This document shows positions 53,293 to 61,692 of a stretch of DNA of 64,000 nucleotides, piece after piece; position 1 is the first letter of the stretch; every line of letters starts with the position of its first letter. The notes under the pieces are model-generated. The model was not told the DNA's origin. It saw nothing but the letters and a program-made list of their open reading frames with translations, and searched no databases. Origin of the DNA: Flavobacterium sp. (GTDB lineage: Bacteria > Bacteroidota > Bacteroidia > Flavobacteriales > Flavobacteriaceae). The stretch lies in NCBI GenBank assembly GCA_020403245.1, contig JADBYA010000009.1:186001-250000 (forward strand). The letters run 5' to 3'. A program made the translations under genes and the position numbers.

Positions 53293-53478
53293 GTTATCAC
53301 GAAAGCTGGAGGGAATAGACCCGATGAAAGCTTAGCAACCTCCACCTCCGTGGAAAGGTGCTACATTCTATCTTTATGCTGAACACTTGAACTGAACTTG
53401 TTTCAGTTTGTTTCAGTAGCTGTTAAATCAGAAATAGAGAACAGATAACCCGAGAATTCTCCTCCCTTTCACGATAAC
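53293..53478 (+). promoter_or_regulatory. SAM-I-type (S-box) riboswitch with an enlarged P4 and an anti-aptamer strand
   Basis: The conserved core is present in order: GGAGGGAATAGACCCGATGA, AGCTTAGCAACC and GGAAAGGTGCTAC. P1 pairs GTTATC (53293-53298) with GATAAC (53444-53449). The P4 helix (TTCTAT with ATAGAG) carries about 58 extra bases (roughly 53373-53430) with its own stem AACTGAA/TTCAGTT and the repeat word CTGAACTTGTTTCAG. Just beyond P1, CCTCCCTTTCACGATAAC (53461-53478) is complementary to the 5' side of P1-P2, so it can compete with the aptamer. It precedes metH and metF, the expected regulon. Confidence 0.85.
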
Positions 53479-53489
53479 CAATAACATAA

Positions 53490-53513
53490 TGTCAGACTCA
53501 GCTTGTCGAAGTC
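53490..53513. repeat. Dispersed CTGAGCTTGTCGAAG-family repeat, intergenic copy
   Basis: TGTCAGACTCAGCTTGTCGA and AGTC follow directly after the riboswitch. The copy inside metH (56875-56898) differs at one of 24 bases, and the copy at 51536-51559 shares the core GAGCTTGTCGAAG. Confidence 0.85.
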
Positions 53514-53561
53514 ATGAGCTATTGGATTGCGTTTTTTTGTAATCCATACCTGCATGCCTGC

Positions 53562-53628
53562 CGGCAGCTACCTGCTGTACGTTGCAAGTCCCAAAAAAAA
53601 GGGAGCTTTCCACTTCCATCAGGGCTAT
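53562..53628 (-). ncRNA. Flavobacterial conserved intergenic RNA-like element, copy 2
   Basis: Read on the minus strand: ATAGCCCTGATGGAAGTGGA, AAGCTCCC, T8, GGGACTTGCAACGTACAGCA and GGTAGC. It aligns end to end with the element at 32334-32400, with different bases in the hairpin but pairing kept. It lies antisense in the metH leader. The neighbouring GCCTGCCGGCAGC palindrome (53555-53567) abuts it. Confidence 0.5.
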
Positions 53629-53787
53629 AGAACAAACCATTTTTGTATAATTAAGTTTTCAAAAGAGCCATTTCTTAATGAACCTTAAATTTCTTAATGG
53701 TTTAAAAATAAGAGCTGGGGCTTTGCGTCTCTGCGAGAATTATAAAATAAAAGTCAACGTCCCAAAATTTCGGGATTTAGGTTAAAA

Positions 53788-54792
53788 ATGAAAATTATGC
53801 TACAAATTCAAGACGCCATAAAAGAAAGAATCCTTGTCCTCGACGGGGCCATGGGAACCATGTTACAACGCAATAACTTTTCCGAAGAAGATTTCCGCGG
53901 CGAACGATTCGCAACTTTTCCACATCCGTTAAAAGGAAACAACGATTTGCTTTCCATAACCCAACCCGAAGCTGTAAAAGAAGTACACCGACTGTATTTT
54001 GCAGCCGGTGCTGATATTGTTGAAACCAATACATTTTCAGGAACCACCATCGGAATGGCCGATTATCACCTGGAAGATTTGGTTTATGAATTAAATTTTG
54101 AATCAGCCAAAATTGCCCGCGAAGTGGCCAACGAATTTAAAGATAAACCCCGCTTTGTTGCAGGTTCTATTGGTCCAACAAACCGAACAGCAAGTATGTC
54201 TCCCGATGTTAACGATCCTGGATTTCGTGCCGTGACTTTTGACGATTTACGAATTGCCTACAAACAACAAGTAGAAGCTCTAATTGATGGAGGCGTTGAC
54301 GTACTTTTAGTAGAAACAATTTTCGATACTTTAAATGCAAAAGCAGCATTATTTGCCATAGAAGAAGTAAAAGAAGAACGCAATCTCGATATTCCCGTTA
54401 TGGTTTCGGGAACCATTACCGATGCTTCTGGAAGAACACTTTCAGGGCAAACAGTAGAAGCATTCCTAATTTCAATTGCCCACATCGATTTACTAAGTAT
54501 CGGATTTAACTGCGCACTAGGAGCTGACCAATTAAAACCGTATTTAAAACGTTTGGCCATGAACACCCAACTCAATATTTCCGCACACCCAAACGCAGGT
54601 TTACCTAATGCTTTTGGGCAATACGACCAAACTCCAGAAGAAATGCAGGCGTTAATCAAAGAATATTTAGAAGATAATTTAGTGAATATTATTGGCGGTT
54701 GCTGTGGGACAACACCCGAACATATCAATGCAATTGCAGAAGTGGCTAAGAAGTTTAAACCAAGATCAATTAACAACCCTGTCAGAGTTTAA
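53788..54792 (+). CDS. metH: Methionine synthase part 1: homocysteine methyltransferase domain
   Basis: The 334-residue protein is the zinc-dependent homocysteine-binding module of cobalamin-dependent MetH as a separate chain. It has [16 protein letters not shown] near the start, the zinc ligands in [11 protein letters not shown] and [12 protein letters not shown], and [10 protein letters not shown]. The rest of MetH is the next gene, 27 bp on. An alternative start three codons later (53797) is possible. The last residues, NPVRV and the stop codon, come from the left arm of a perfect palindrome (54775-54807), so the C-terminus may have been altered by that element. Confidence 0.94.
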   Translation: MKIMLQIQDAIKERILVLDGAMGTMLQRNNFSEEDFRGERFATFPHPLKGNNDLLSITQPEAVKEVHRLYFAAGADIVETNTFSGTTIGMADYHLEDLVYELNFESAKIAREVANEFKDKPRFVAGSIGPTNRTASMSPDVNDPGFRAVTFDDLRIAYKQQVEALIDGGVDVLLVETIFDTLNAKAALFAIEEVKEERNLDIPVMVSGTITDASGRTLSGQTVEAFLISIAHIDLLSIGFNCALGADQLKPYLKRLAMNTQLNISAHPNAGLPNAFGQYDQTPEEMQALIKEYLEDNLVNIIGGCCGTTPEHINAIAEVAKKFKPRSINNPVRV

Positions 54793-54807
54793 AACTCTGA
54801 CAGGGTT
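54775..54807. repeat. 33-bp near-perfect palindrome spanning the stop codon of metH part 1
   Basis: AACCCTGTCAGAGTTT (54775-54790) and AAACTCTGACAGGGTT (54792-54807) are exact inverse complements around one A. The stop TAA (54790-54792) is at the centre. It resembles the palindrome after folA (25198-25229). Confidence 0.85.
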
Positions 54808-54819
54808 AATCAGAATAAA

Positions 54820-57507
54820 ATGTCGTTAAATAAATACTTAAAATTATCCGGTCTCGAACCTTTAGTTGTAACTCCTGAAACTAATTTTATTAACGTAGGC
54901 GAACGAACAAACGTTACAGGTTCACGAAAATTCCTTCGATTAATTAAAGAGGAGAAATACGACGAAGCACTTTCTGTAGCTCGTGATCAAGTAGAAGGTG
55001 GCGCACAAATCATCGATGTCAATATGGACGAAGGAATGTTGGATGGCGTTTTCGCCATGACCAAATTTTTAAACCTTATTGCAGCCGAACCCGATATCGC
55101 TCGTGTTCCCGTAATGATTGATAGTTCCAAATGGGAAATCATTGAAGCGGGATTAAAAGTCATACAGGGAAAAGGTGTTGTAAATTCGATTTCCCTAAAA
55201 GAAGGCGAAGCGGCATTTATTCATCACGCTAAATTAATAAAAAGATATGGTGCAGCGGTAATCGTTATGGCTTTTGATGAAAATGGGCAAGCCGATACTT
55301 ACGAACGCAGAATTGAAATCTGTAAAAGAAGCTATGATATTTTAGTAAATGAAGTACATTTTCCTGCCGAAGATATCATTTTTGATCCAAATATTTTTCC
55401 GGTGGCAACCGGAATGGACGAACACAAATTAAATGCACTAGATTTTTTCCGAGCTACCAAATGGATTCGGGAAAATCTACCCTATGCTGGGATTTCTGGG
55501 GGTGTGAGTAACGTTTCTTTTTCTTTTCGTGGAAACGATAAAGTACGTGAAGCCATGCATTCTGCTTTCTTATATCATGCTATTCAAAACGGGATGACTA
55601 TGGGTATCGTAAATCCAGAAATGTTGGAGATTTATGATGAAATTGATAAAACACTACTAGAACATGTTGAAGATGTTTTGCTCAACAGAAGAGAAGACGC
55701 AACCGAGAGATTATTAGGTTTAGCCGAAAGTTTTAAAGGGGAAAGTTCCCCTATCCTTAGCAGAAGTGCTGGGGGAGAGGCAGAATGGCGTAATGGTTCG
55801 GTTCAAGATAGACTAACACATTCCTTAGTAAAAGGAATAGATGAATTTATAGAAATAGATGTAGAAGAAGCCAGATTAAATGCTGAAAAAGCCATTGATG
55901 TTATCGAAATCAATTTGATGGCAGGAATGAATGTAGTGGGTGATTTATTTGGAAGTGGAAAAATGTTTTTGCCTCAAGTTGTAAAATCGGCGAGAGTAAT
56001 GAAAAAAGCTGTGGCATATCTTCTTCCATTCATTGAACATGAAAAAGGAGACTCGACTTCGTCGAGTAATGGGAGGATCCTGATGGCCACGGTAAAAGGC
56101 GATGTACACGATATCGGTAAAAATATAGTAGCCGTAGTTTTGGGCTGTAATAATTTTGAAATTATTGATTTGGGTGTGATGGTACCACCCGAAAAAATCA
56201 TACAAGCAGCTATAGAACATCATGTGGATATCATTGGATTAAGCGGATTGATAACACCTTCGCTTGACGAAATGGTGTATCTAGCCAAAGAACTGAATAA
56301 ACTAAACATCAAAATTCCAATTATGATTGGTGGTGCTACAACTTCTCGAGCTCATACTGCCGTTAAAATTGCGCCAGAATATCAAGCAACAGTGGTTCAC
56401 GTAAACGATGCTTCACGGGCGGTTACTGTGGCTAGCAATTTACTTCAAACCGAAACTAAAGAAGAATATACTAAAACCGTTCGTGCCGAATACGACAAGT
56501 TGCGTGAAGGGTATTTAAATAGAAGTCGGGATAAAGATTATCTATCTATTGAAGATGCTCGTAAAAACAAATTACAGTTGGATTGGAATAATTTTCAACC
56601 CGTGAAGCCAAATTTTATAGGCACCAAAACTGTTGCCGTTGAACTTTCCGAATTGGTTGATTTTATAGACTGGACACCCTTTTTTAATTCATGGGAATTG
56701 TACGGAAAATATCCCGCAATCTTAACGGATGAGGTTGTTGGCGAACAAGCCACTTCTTTATATGCTGATGCTCAAAAAATGTTAACACAAATCGTTTCCG
56801 AAAAGTGGTTGACTGCCAAAGGAATTCTCGGAATTTTCCCTGCTAATACATTAAATGACGATGACATAGCGGTTTGTCAGACTGAGCTTGTCGAAGTCCA
56901 TTTCCTTACTTTACGTCAGCAATCCCAAAAAACGGCTGGCGCACCTAACATCGCTTTAGCTGATTTTATAGCCCCAAAAGATTCTGGTAAACAAGATTAT
57001 ATAGGTTGTTTTTGTGTAACCACTGGATTTGGAGTAGATGAAAAAGCTGCCGAATTTGAAAAACAGTTAGACGATTATAATTCGATTTTAGTAAAAGCTT
57101 TGGGCGACAGATTGGCCGAAGCTTTCGCGGAATATTTGCACCTGAAAGTCAGAACGGAAATTTGGGGTTATGCTTCAGAAGAAAGTTTATCTAATCAAGA
57201 TTTAATCGAAGAAGAATACAAAGGAATTCGTCCTGCCCCCGGTTATCCAGCATGTCCAGACCATCTAGAAAAACCTACGATTTGGAAATTGCTAAATGTA
57301 GAACAAGAAATCGGAGTACGATTAACCGAAAGTATGGCCATGTGGCCAGCGTCATCAGTGTCAGGATATTATTTTGCCCATCCTGATAGTAAGTATTTTG
57401 GACTCGGAAAAATAAAAGAAGACCAAGTAATAGATTACGCCAAACGAAGAGGAATTTCCACTGAAATGGCTGCCAAATGGCTTGCGCCGAATATAAGCCC
57501 CACCTAA
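54820..57507 (+). CDS. metH: Methionine synthase part 2: pterin-, cobalamin- and AdoMet-binding domains
   Basis: Transfers the methyl group of methyl-tetrahydrofolate through cobalamin to homocysteine bound on part 1. The 895 residues hold a pterin-binding domain (about 1-290; [15 protein letters not shown]), a cap and B12 domain (about 320-560) with the cobalt ligand His430 in [11 protein letters not shown], and the reactivation domain (about 590-895) with [12 protein letters not shown]. Three repeat-like palindromic stretches are read in frame: residues about 307-319, about 411-416 and 686-693. The repeat-like C-terminus ISPT and stop adjoin another palindrome. All key motifs are intact. 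Confidence 0.95.
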   Translation: MSLNKYLKLSGLEPLVVTPETNFINVGERTNVTGSRKFLRLIKEEKYDEALSVARDQVEGGAQIIDVNMDEGMLDGVFAMTKFLNLIAAEPDIARVPVMIDSSKWEIIEAGLKVIQGKGVVNSISLKEGEAAFIHHAKLIKRYGAAVIVMAFDENGQADTYERRIEICKRSYDILVNEVHFPAEDIIFDPNIFPVATGMDEHKLNALDFFRATKWIRENLPYAGISGGVSNVSFSFRGNDKVREAMHSAFLYHAIQNGMTMGIVNPEMLEIYDEIDKTLLEHVEDVLLNRREDATERLLGLAESFKGESSPILSRSAGGEAEWRNGSVQDRLTHSLVKGIDEFIEIDVEEARLNAEKAIDVIEINLMAGMNVVGDLFGSGKMFLPQVVKSARVMKKAVAYLLPFIEHEKGDSTSSSNGRILMATVKGDVHDIGKNIVAVVLGCNNFEIIDLGVMVPPEKIIQAAIEHHVDIIGLSGLITPSLDEMVYLAKELNKLNIKIPIMIGGATTSRAHTAVKIAPEYQATVVHVNDASRAVTVASNLLQTETKEEYTKTVRAEYDKLREGYLNRSRDKDYLSIEDARKNKLQLDWNNFQPVKPNFIGTKTVAVELSELVDFIDWTPFFNSWELYGKYPAILTDEVVGEQATSLYADAQKMLTQIVSEKWLTAKGILGIFPANTLNDDDIAVCQTELVEVHFLTLRQQSQKTAGAPNIALADFIAPKDSGKQDYIGCFCVTTGFGVDEKAAEFEKQLDDYNSILVKALGDRLAEAFAEYLHLKVRTEIWGYASEESLSNQDLIEEEYKGIRPAPGYPACPDHLEKPTIWKLLNVEQEIGVRLTESMAMWPASSVSGYYFAHPDSKYFGLGKIKEDQVIDYAKRRGISTEMAAKWLAPNISPT
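55737..55779. repeat. Palindromic repeat-like insert in metH, linker before the B12 cap
   Basis: AGGGGAA-AG-TTCCCCT (55737-55752) and the following CTGGGGGAGAG text encode residues about 307-322, in a linker that is variable between MetH proteins (E. coli has SKTDDTANAQQ there). Confidence 0.5.
56051..56067. repeat. Small in-frame palindrome in metH before the B12 domain
   Basis: ACTCGAC-TTC-GTCGAGT is a perfect 7-bp hairpin that encodes the Ser/Thr run DSTSSS at the surface linker leading into the cobalamin domain. Confidence 0.45.
56875..56898. repeat. Dispersed CTGAGCTTGTCGAAG-family repeat inside metH
   Basis: TGTCAGACTGAGCTTGTCGA and AGTC encode residues 686-693 (CQTELVEV). It differs by one base from the intergenic copy at 53490-53513. 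It replaces a stretch near the start of the reactivation domain where E. coli MetH reads ETRTEVLHRLHYLRQQ. Confidence 0.85.
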
Positions 57508-57524
57508 CCTCCCCAAAGGGGAGG
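57505..57524. repeat. CCTCCCCAAAGGGGAGG palindrome abutting the metH stop codon
   Basis: The palindrome (57508-57524) starts immediately after the TAA of metH part 2 (57505-57507). The upstream AAGCCCCACC that encodes SPT also looks repeat-derived. It may work as a hairpin between metH and metF. Confidence 0.75.
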
Positions 57525-57588
57525 AATATAAACCCGATGAATGATATTAAAAACTTAATTTAAAACCTGATATACCCCAGTCAGTAAG

Positions 57589-57615
57589 CCCCTCCTTTGG
57601 AGGGGTCGGGGGAGG
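57589..57615. repeat. CCCCTCCTTTGGAGGGG palindrome next to the metF start
   Basis: The palindrome (57589-57605) is followed by TCGGGGGAGG to 57615, only 3 bp before the metF ATG. GGGGGAGG resembles a Shine-Dalgarno sequence, which is otherwise not evident in this window. Confidence 0.75.
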
Positions 57616-57618
57616 CAA

Positions 57619-58575
57619 ATGAAAGTAACACAACATATAGAAAACGCCAACGGAAAACCATTGTTTTCTTTTGAAATCCTTCCGCCTTTGAAAGGACAAA
57701 ATATTCAATCCATTTTTGATAGTATTGATCCATTGATAGAGTTTCAACCTCCGTTTATTGATGTGACCTACCATCGGGAAGAGTATGAATATAAGGAATT
57801 GCCCAGCGGTTTATTGGAAAAGAAAATTGTCAAAAAACGGCCCGGAACCGTTGGAATTTGTGCAGCAATTCAAAATAGATATGCTGTAGATGCTATTCCA
57901 CATATTTTGTGCGGCGGGTTTTCAAAAGAAGACACGGAGAACTTATTGATTGATTTGGATTTTCTCGGAATTGAAAATGTAGTAGCACTTCGTGGCGATG
58001 CCCTGAAAACCGAAACCTATTTTCATCCAGAAAAGGATGGGAATGAGTATGCTACCGATTTGGTCCTGCAAATTAGTAATTTGAATAAGGGAATATATTT
58101 AGACGAGGATTTACAAAACTCGGCGCAGACAAATTTTTGTATTGGAGTTGCTGGCTATCCCGAAAAGCATATGGAAGCGCCGAGTTTGGATAGCGACATA
58201 CATTTCTTAAAACAAAAAATTAAAAACGGAGCCGATTATATTATTACGCAAATGTTTTTTGATAATAAAAAGTTTTTTGATTATGTAGAAAAAGTTCGTG
58301 CCGCCGGAATAACCATTCCTATTATTCCGGGTCTAAAACCAATTGCAACCAAGAAACAATTGAATTTAATTCCCCATCGATTTTCTTTAGAATTGCCTGA
58401 TGATTTGATTATGGCTGTAGTAAAAGCAAAAGATAACGACGCGGTAAAGCAAATCGGAATAGAATGGTGTACACAACAAAGTAAAGAATTAGTCGCTGCT
58501 GGAATTCCAGTTTTGCATTATTATTCTATGGGAAAAGCCGAGAATATTAAGGCGATAGCGAAAGAAGTTTTTTAA
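57619..58575 (+). CDS. metF: Methylenetetrahydrofolate reductase
   Basis: FAD-dependent reduction of methylene- to methyl-tetrahydrofolate, the methyl donor for MetH. The 318-residue TIM-barrel protein shows FSFEILPPLKG near the start, PFIDVTYHREEYEYKE, ENVVALRGDAL near residue 121 and GADYIITQMFFDNKKFFDYV near residue 203. It is the last gene of the riboswitch-metH-metF block, 111 bp after metH, with two GC-rich repeat elements in the gap. The start at 57619 gives the usual N-terminus. Confidence 0.96.
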   Translation: MKVTQHIENANGKPLFSFEILPPLKGQNIQSIFDSIDPLIEFQPPFIDVTYHREEYEYKELPSGLLEKKIVKKRPGTVGICAAIQNRYAVDAIPHILCGGFSKEDTENLLIDLDFLGIENVVALRGDALKTETYFHPEKDGNEYATDLVLQISNLNKGIYLDEDLQNSAQTNFCIGVAGYPEKHMEAPSLDSDIHFLKQKIKNGADYIITQMFFDNKKFFDYVEKVRAAGITIPIIPGLKPIATKKQLNLIPHRFSLELPDDLIMAVVKAKDNDAVKQIGIEWCTQQSKELVAAGIPVLHYYSMGKAENIKAIAKEVF

Positions 58576-58602
58576 TTCTGAATTCACAAAATTATAATCT
58601 GT

Positions 58603-58610
58603 TATATTTG
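58603..58610 (+). promoter_or_regulatory. Promoter -7 element for the PagL-like gene
   Basis: TATATTTG matches TAnnTTTG and lies 17 bp before the start codon at 58628; no clear TTG partner. Confidence 0.5.
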
Positions 58611-58627
58611 TGACTTAAATTTTTTGA

Positions 58628-59716
58628 ATGAGGAAGTTTTACCTTATTTTTTTGTTTTTTTCTTTTTCGATTTTTGGCCAAAATAAAAATCCTTTCACCT
58701 TAGACGTATCCCTGTTAAGAGGAAATGCTTTGCCACATAAAGAAGATATGTACCATCTAGTTAATGGTCATCCTGATGGGATAATGGTTAATTTTGGCAA
58801 AAGAACTGATGGTTCCAAAGAATGGCATCAAGCTTATAATTATCCTGAATATGGCGGTTATTTTTTGTATCAAGATTTTAAAAGTCAGCCATTGGGACAA
58901 AACTATGCTGTAGGTGCTTTTTATAATTTTTATTTTTGGAAAAGGCAACTTCAATTCAAAATTTCTCAAGGAATTGCATTCACTACCAATCCTTATGACA
59001 AAGTAGATAATAGCAAAAATAAAGCATTTGGAAGCAAATTAATGGGAAATACCAATTTCGGATTTTCCTATGATAACCAAACACTTTTCAAAAACATTGG
59101 TTTTCACGCCGGAATTTTATTTACACATTATTCCAACGGAAGAGTAAAATCGCCCAATAGTGGCATTAATACTTACCTTTTAAATCTTGGGGTTAATTAT
59201 AATTTTTCTGAAAATTTTAACCGAATAGCGGATACAACTCAAGTCAAAAAATCATACAAAGAACCAATAAAATATAATGTTATTCTTAGAACTGGTATCA
59301 ATGAAAACCCCATAGTCAATAGCGGACAATTTCCTTTTTACCATATAGGTTTTTATGCCGACAAAAGATTGAATAGAAAAACGGCGCTACAGTTTGGCGC
59401 CGAATTGTTTTTAACACAATCCATCAAAGAATACATAAAATATTTTTCTGTTGCCTATCCAAATCAAAATATTGACGCCAACACCGATTATAAAAGAATT
59501 GGAGTTTTTATTGGTCACGAATTAATAATTAACCGAATTTCTCTCGAAGCACAAATTGGTTATTATGTTTATCAACCTTTCAAAAAGGATATCCCAATTT
59601 ATGATAGAGTTGGTATAAAATATTATTTTACCGATAAAATATTTTTAGGATTTACAATTAAAACGCATCTTTTTTTAGCTGAAGCATTGGAATTTGGTGT
59701 CGGATATAGAATTTAA
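58628..59716 (+). CDS. PagL-like lipid A acyl hydrolase, outer-membrane barrel
   Basis: The 362-residue protein has a signal peptide (about 1-18) and a small outer-membrane barrel. The motif FTHYSNGRVKSPNSGINTYL near residue 171 matches the catalytic His-x-Ser-Asn and downstream PNxGxN of the lipid A 3-O-deacylase/acyloxyacyl hydrolase family. The length is greater than that of classical PagL (about 170), with an extra N-terminal and C-terminal strand region. It would trim acyl chains from lipid A at the cell surface. Its 3' end overlaps no gene; the GIN-domain lipoprotein starts 10 bp after it. Confidence 0.8.
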   Translation: MRKFYLIFLFFSFSIFGQNKNPFTLDVSLLRGNALPHKEDMYHLVNGHPDGIMVNFGKRTDGSKEWHQAYNYPEYGGYFLYQDFKSQPLGQNYAVGAFYNFYFWKRQLQFKISQGIAFTTNPYDKVDNSKNKAFGSKLMGNTNFGFSYDNQTLFKNIGFHAGILFTHYSNGRVKSPNSGINTYLLNLGVNYNFSENFNRIADTTQVKKSYKEPIKYNVILRTGINENPIVNSGQFPFYHIGFYADKRLNRKTALQFGAELFLTQSIKEYIKYFSVAYPNQNIDANTDYKRIGVFIGHELIINRISLEAQIGYYVYQPFKKDIPIYDRVGIKYYFTDKIFLGFTIKTHLFLAEALEFGVGYRI

Positions 59717-59726
59717 AATTAAACCC

Positions 59727-60476
59727 ATGAAAAAGCTATCTTTATTACTATTTTTATATATTTTTTTAAATTCCTGCGAAAAACCAAGCGATTGCATCGA
59801 AAGTTCGGGAACAATTATTATCAAAGACATTCCTGTAACTAATTTCAAAAAAATAAAAGTATATCGCGGAATTGAAGTGATTATTACTCAAGGAACAGAA
59901 TACAAAGTGCAAATTGTTGCCGGCGAAAATTTTATTGATAATATTGAAGTAAATCAAAATGGTGACCAACTTATTTTCAAAGACAATACCAGTTGCAATT
60001 GGGTGCGCGATTATGGTCAAACCAAAATTTTAGTCACAACGCCAACACTAGAAGAAGTCTATTCGAAAACCGATAGGAATATTAGTTCTAATGGTGTTTT
60101 GAGTTTTCCTAACTTGACAGTTTTGTCGCTAGATAAAGATGCCGATGGCGAAAGCGGCGCGGGGACAGGCGATTTTATTTTGAATATCAATAATTCCACA
60201 CTGACTATTGGCAATAATAATGTATCACGGTTTTATCTTTCGGGACAAACGATCAACGCCAATTTTAATTTCTATTTTGGCGATGGTAGAATTGAAGCCC
60301 AGAACTTAATTGCACAAGATATTGTTGTTTACCATCGGGGTTCAAACGATATGATTGTGAATCCTATCCAAAGTGTAACTGGTGTTTTGAACAGCACAGG
60401 CAATTTAATCTTGAAACATGTGCCACTTAGTGTAGATGTTGAAGAATTGTATCAGGGGAACGTAATTTATCCGTAA
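59727..60476 (+). CDS. GIN-domain (DUF2807) lipoprotein
   Basis: The start at 59727 is preferred because it gives a clean lipoprotein signal (MKKLSLLLFLYIFLNSC, Cys17); upstream codons overlap the previous gene. The 249-residue product has a beta-helix-like DUF2807 domain: FKKIKVYRGIEVIITQG near residue 41, IEVNQNGDQLIF and LVTTPTLEEVYS. Such putative auto-transporter-like adhesin domains are common in Bacteroidetes, but their role is unclear. It follows the PagL-like gene by 10 bp (same transcript) and converges on gldA with a 3-bp gap. Confidence 0.82.
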   Translation: MKKLSLLLFLYIFLNSCEKPSDCIESSGTIIIKDIPVTNFKKIKVYRGIEVIITQGTEYKVQIVAGENFIDNIEVNQNGDQLIFKDNTSCNWVRDYGQTKILVTTPTLEEVYSKTDRNISSNGVLSFPNLTVLSLDKDADGESGAGTGDFILNINNSTLTIGNNNVSRFYLSGQTINANFNFYFGDGRIEAQNLIAQDIVVYHRGSNDMIVNPIQSVTGVLNSTGNLILKHVPLSVDVEELYQGNVIYP

Positions 60477-60479
60477 GGA

Positions 60480-61379
60480 CTACTTCTTAGTTTTCTCTCT
60501 AAAAATTTGTTCCAGATTTTTGTTTTTCAGACTAATTTGTAGTGTTTTCAATCCATTGTCATGAGCAAAATCGAATACTTTTGGACGCATGTCTTCTGCG
60601 GTATTGAAAGTCAGTAACCAAATATTATCAGCAGTGTTTTTATAGGTTTTAATGTTTATTAAATTTGCCAATAAAGTTGCATCAATAGTTTTGTCAAATT
60701 CCACTTCTATAATTTGTTCTTTTTCCTCAGAAACTAATTTGTTTAATTTTTTATCGGTTACAATTTTTCCATTATCAATAATAATGATACGGTCGCAAAT
60801 TGCTTCCACTTCCTGCATGATGTGTGTGGAAAGAAAAACGGTTTTGTCTTTACCAACATTTTTTATCACATTTCTAATTTCGACTAATTGATTTGGGTCT
60901 AAACCTGTTGTTGGCTCATCTAAAATCAAAACATCTGGATTGTGTAACAATGCTGTTGCTAGTCCAACTCTTTGGCGATACCCTTTGGATAACTGTCCAA
61001 TTTTCTTATGACTTTCGGGCGTTAAACCTGTTAATTGAATTACTTCTTCAATTCGGGTTTTGCTCACTTTATAGACATCAGCATTGAAAGCTAAATACTC
61101 TCTTACATACAAATCCAAATACAACGGGTTGTGTTCGGGTAGGTAGCCTACAGAAAGTTGTACTGCTTTTTGGTTTTCAGAAACATTACTCCCGTTTACC
61201 GAAGCAGTTCCTTCATCAGCATGGATAAAGGTGGTTAAAATTTTCATTAAAGTAGATTTTCCCGCACCATTTGGACCAAGAAAACCAACGATTTCTCCTT
61301 TTTTGATAGAAAAAGAAACATTGTCTAGCGCTTTTTGAGCACCATAACTTTTCGAAATATTTTGAACTTCTATTGACAC
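60480..61379 (-). CDS. gldA: Gliding-motility ABC transporter ATPase GldA
   Basis: Cytoplasmic ATPase of 299 residues with Walker A GFLGPNGAGKSTLMK near residue 33, the signature QLSKGYRQRVGLA near residue 134, Walker B VLILDEPTTGLDP and the switch His in FLSTHIMQEVEAI. In Flavobacterium johnsoniae GldA works with the GldF and GldG membrane proteins; gldFG are not next to it here, as is known for that species too. Similarity to other multidrug-type ATPases means the assignment rests on the close match to GldA and on the flavobacterial context. Confidence 0.88.
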   Translation of the reverse strand: MSIEVQNISKSYGAQKALDNVSFSIKKGEIVGFLGPNGAGKSTLMKILTTFIHADEGTASVNGSNVSENQKAVQLSVGYLPEHNPLYLDLYVREYLAFNADVYKVSKTRIEEVIQLTGLTPESHKKIGQLSKGYRQRVGLATALLHNPDVLILDEPTTGLDPNQLVEIRNVIKNVGKDKTVFLSTHIMQEVEAICDRIIIIDNGKIVTDKKLNKLVSEEKEQIIEVEFDKTIDATLLANLINIKTYKNTADNIWLLTFNTAEDMRPKVFDFAHDNGLKTLQISLKNKNLEQIFREKTKK

Positions 61380-61395
61380 ATTTCACGATTTGGAA

Positions 61396-61403
61396 CAAAA
61401 GTA
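61396..61403 (-). promoter_or_regulatory. Promoter -7 element for gldA
   Basis: Minus-strand TACTTTTG matches TAnnTTTG and lies 16 bp before the gldA start. The upstream partner is not clear. Confidence 0.5.
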
Positions 61404-61508
61404 AATAATAGTGGAGGATTTTTTTTAAAAAATTAAATCTTTTGTCAAACTTTAACCCAAATAAAAAGAATAGAAACCAACTTATGATAACTTTAGAAGA
61501 ATAGGTTA

Positions 61509-61516
61509 TAAATTTG
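61509..61516 (+). promoter_or_regulatory. Promoter -7 element for DAHP synthase in the 313-bp gap
   Basis: TAAATTTG matches TAnnTTTG. The start codon is 176 bp further; the intervening DNA holds only low-complexity repeat text and no gene. Confidence 0.4.
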
Positions 61517-61627
61517 TAGCAGCAAATTTGATTTTGTTGCAATTTAATTCGAAAGCGTTTATTAGAGGAAATGCAAAATACAAATAGAATAAAAAATAAT
61601 TAAAATAGCACGATGTTAGAAGATACA

Positions 61628-61684
61628 ACTTGGAAGAAAGACTTCCCTCATCCAACTTCCAACTCCCGCTTCCAACTTCCATCT
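61628..61684. repeat. CAACTTCCAACT-type low-complexity repeat before DAHP synthase
   Basis: Repeats of AACTTCCAACTCCCGCTTCC-like words end about 8 bp before the start codon at 61693. They are the inverse of the GGAAGTT-type text at 17797-17835 and 18764-18795. Confidence 0.6.
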
Positions 61685-61692
61685 CATAAACT

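Noticed and set aside
54258..54776. Open frame antisense to metH part 1
   Set aside because: Shadow of a conserved enzyme; no protein-like motifs and no regulatory signals.
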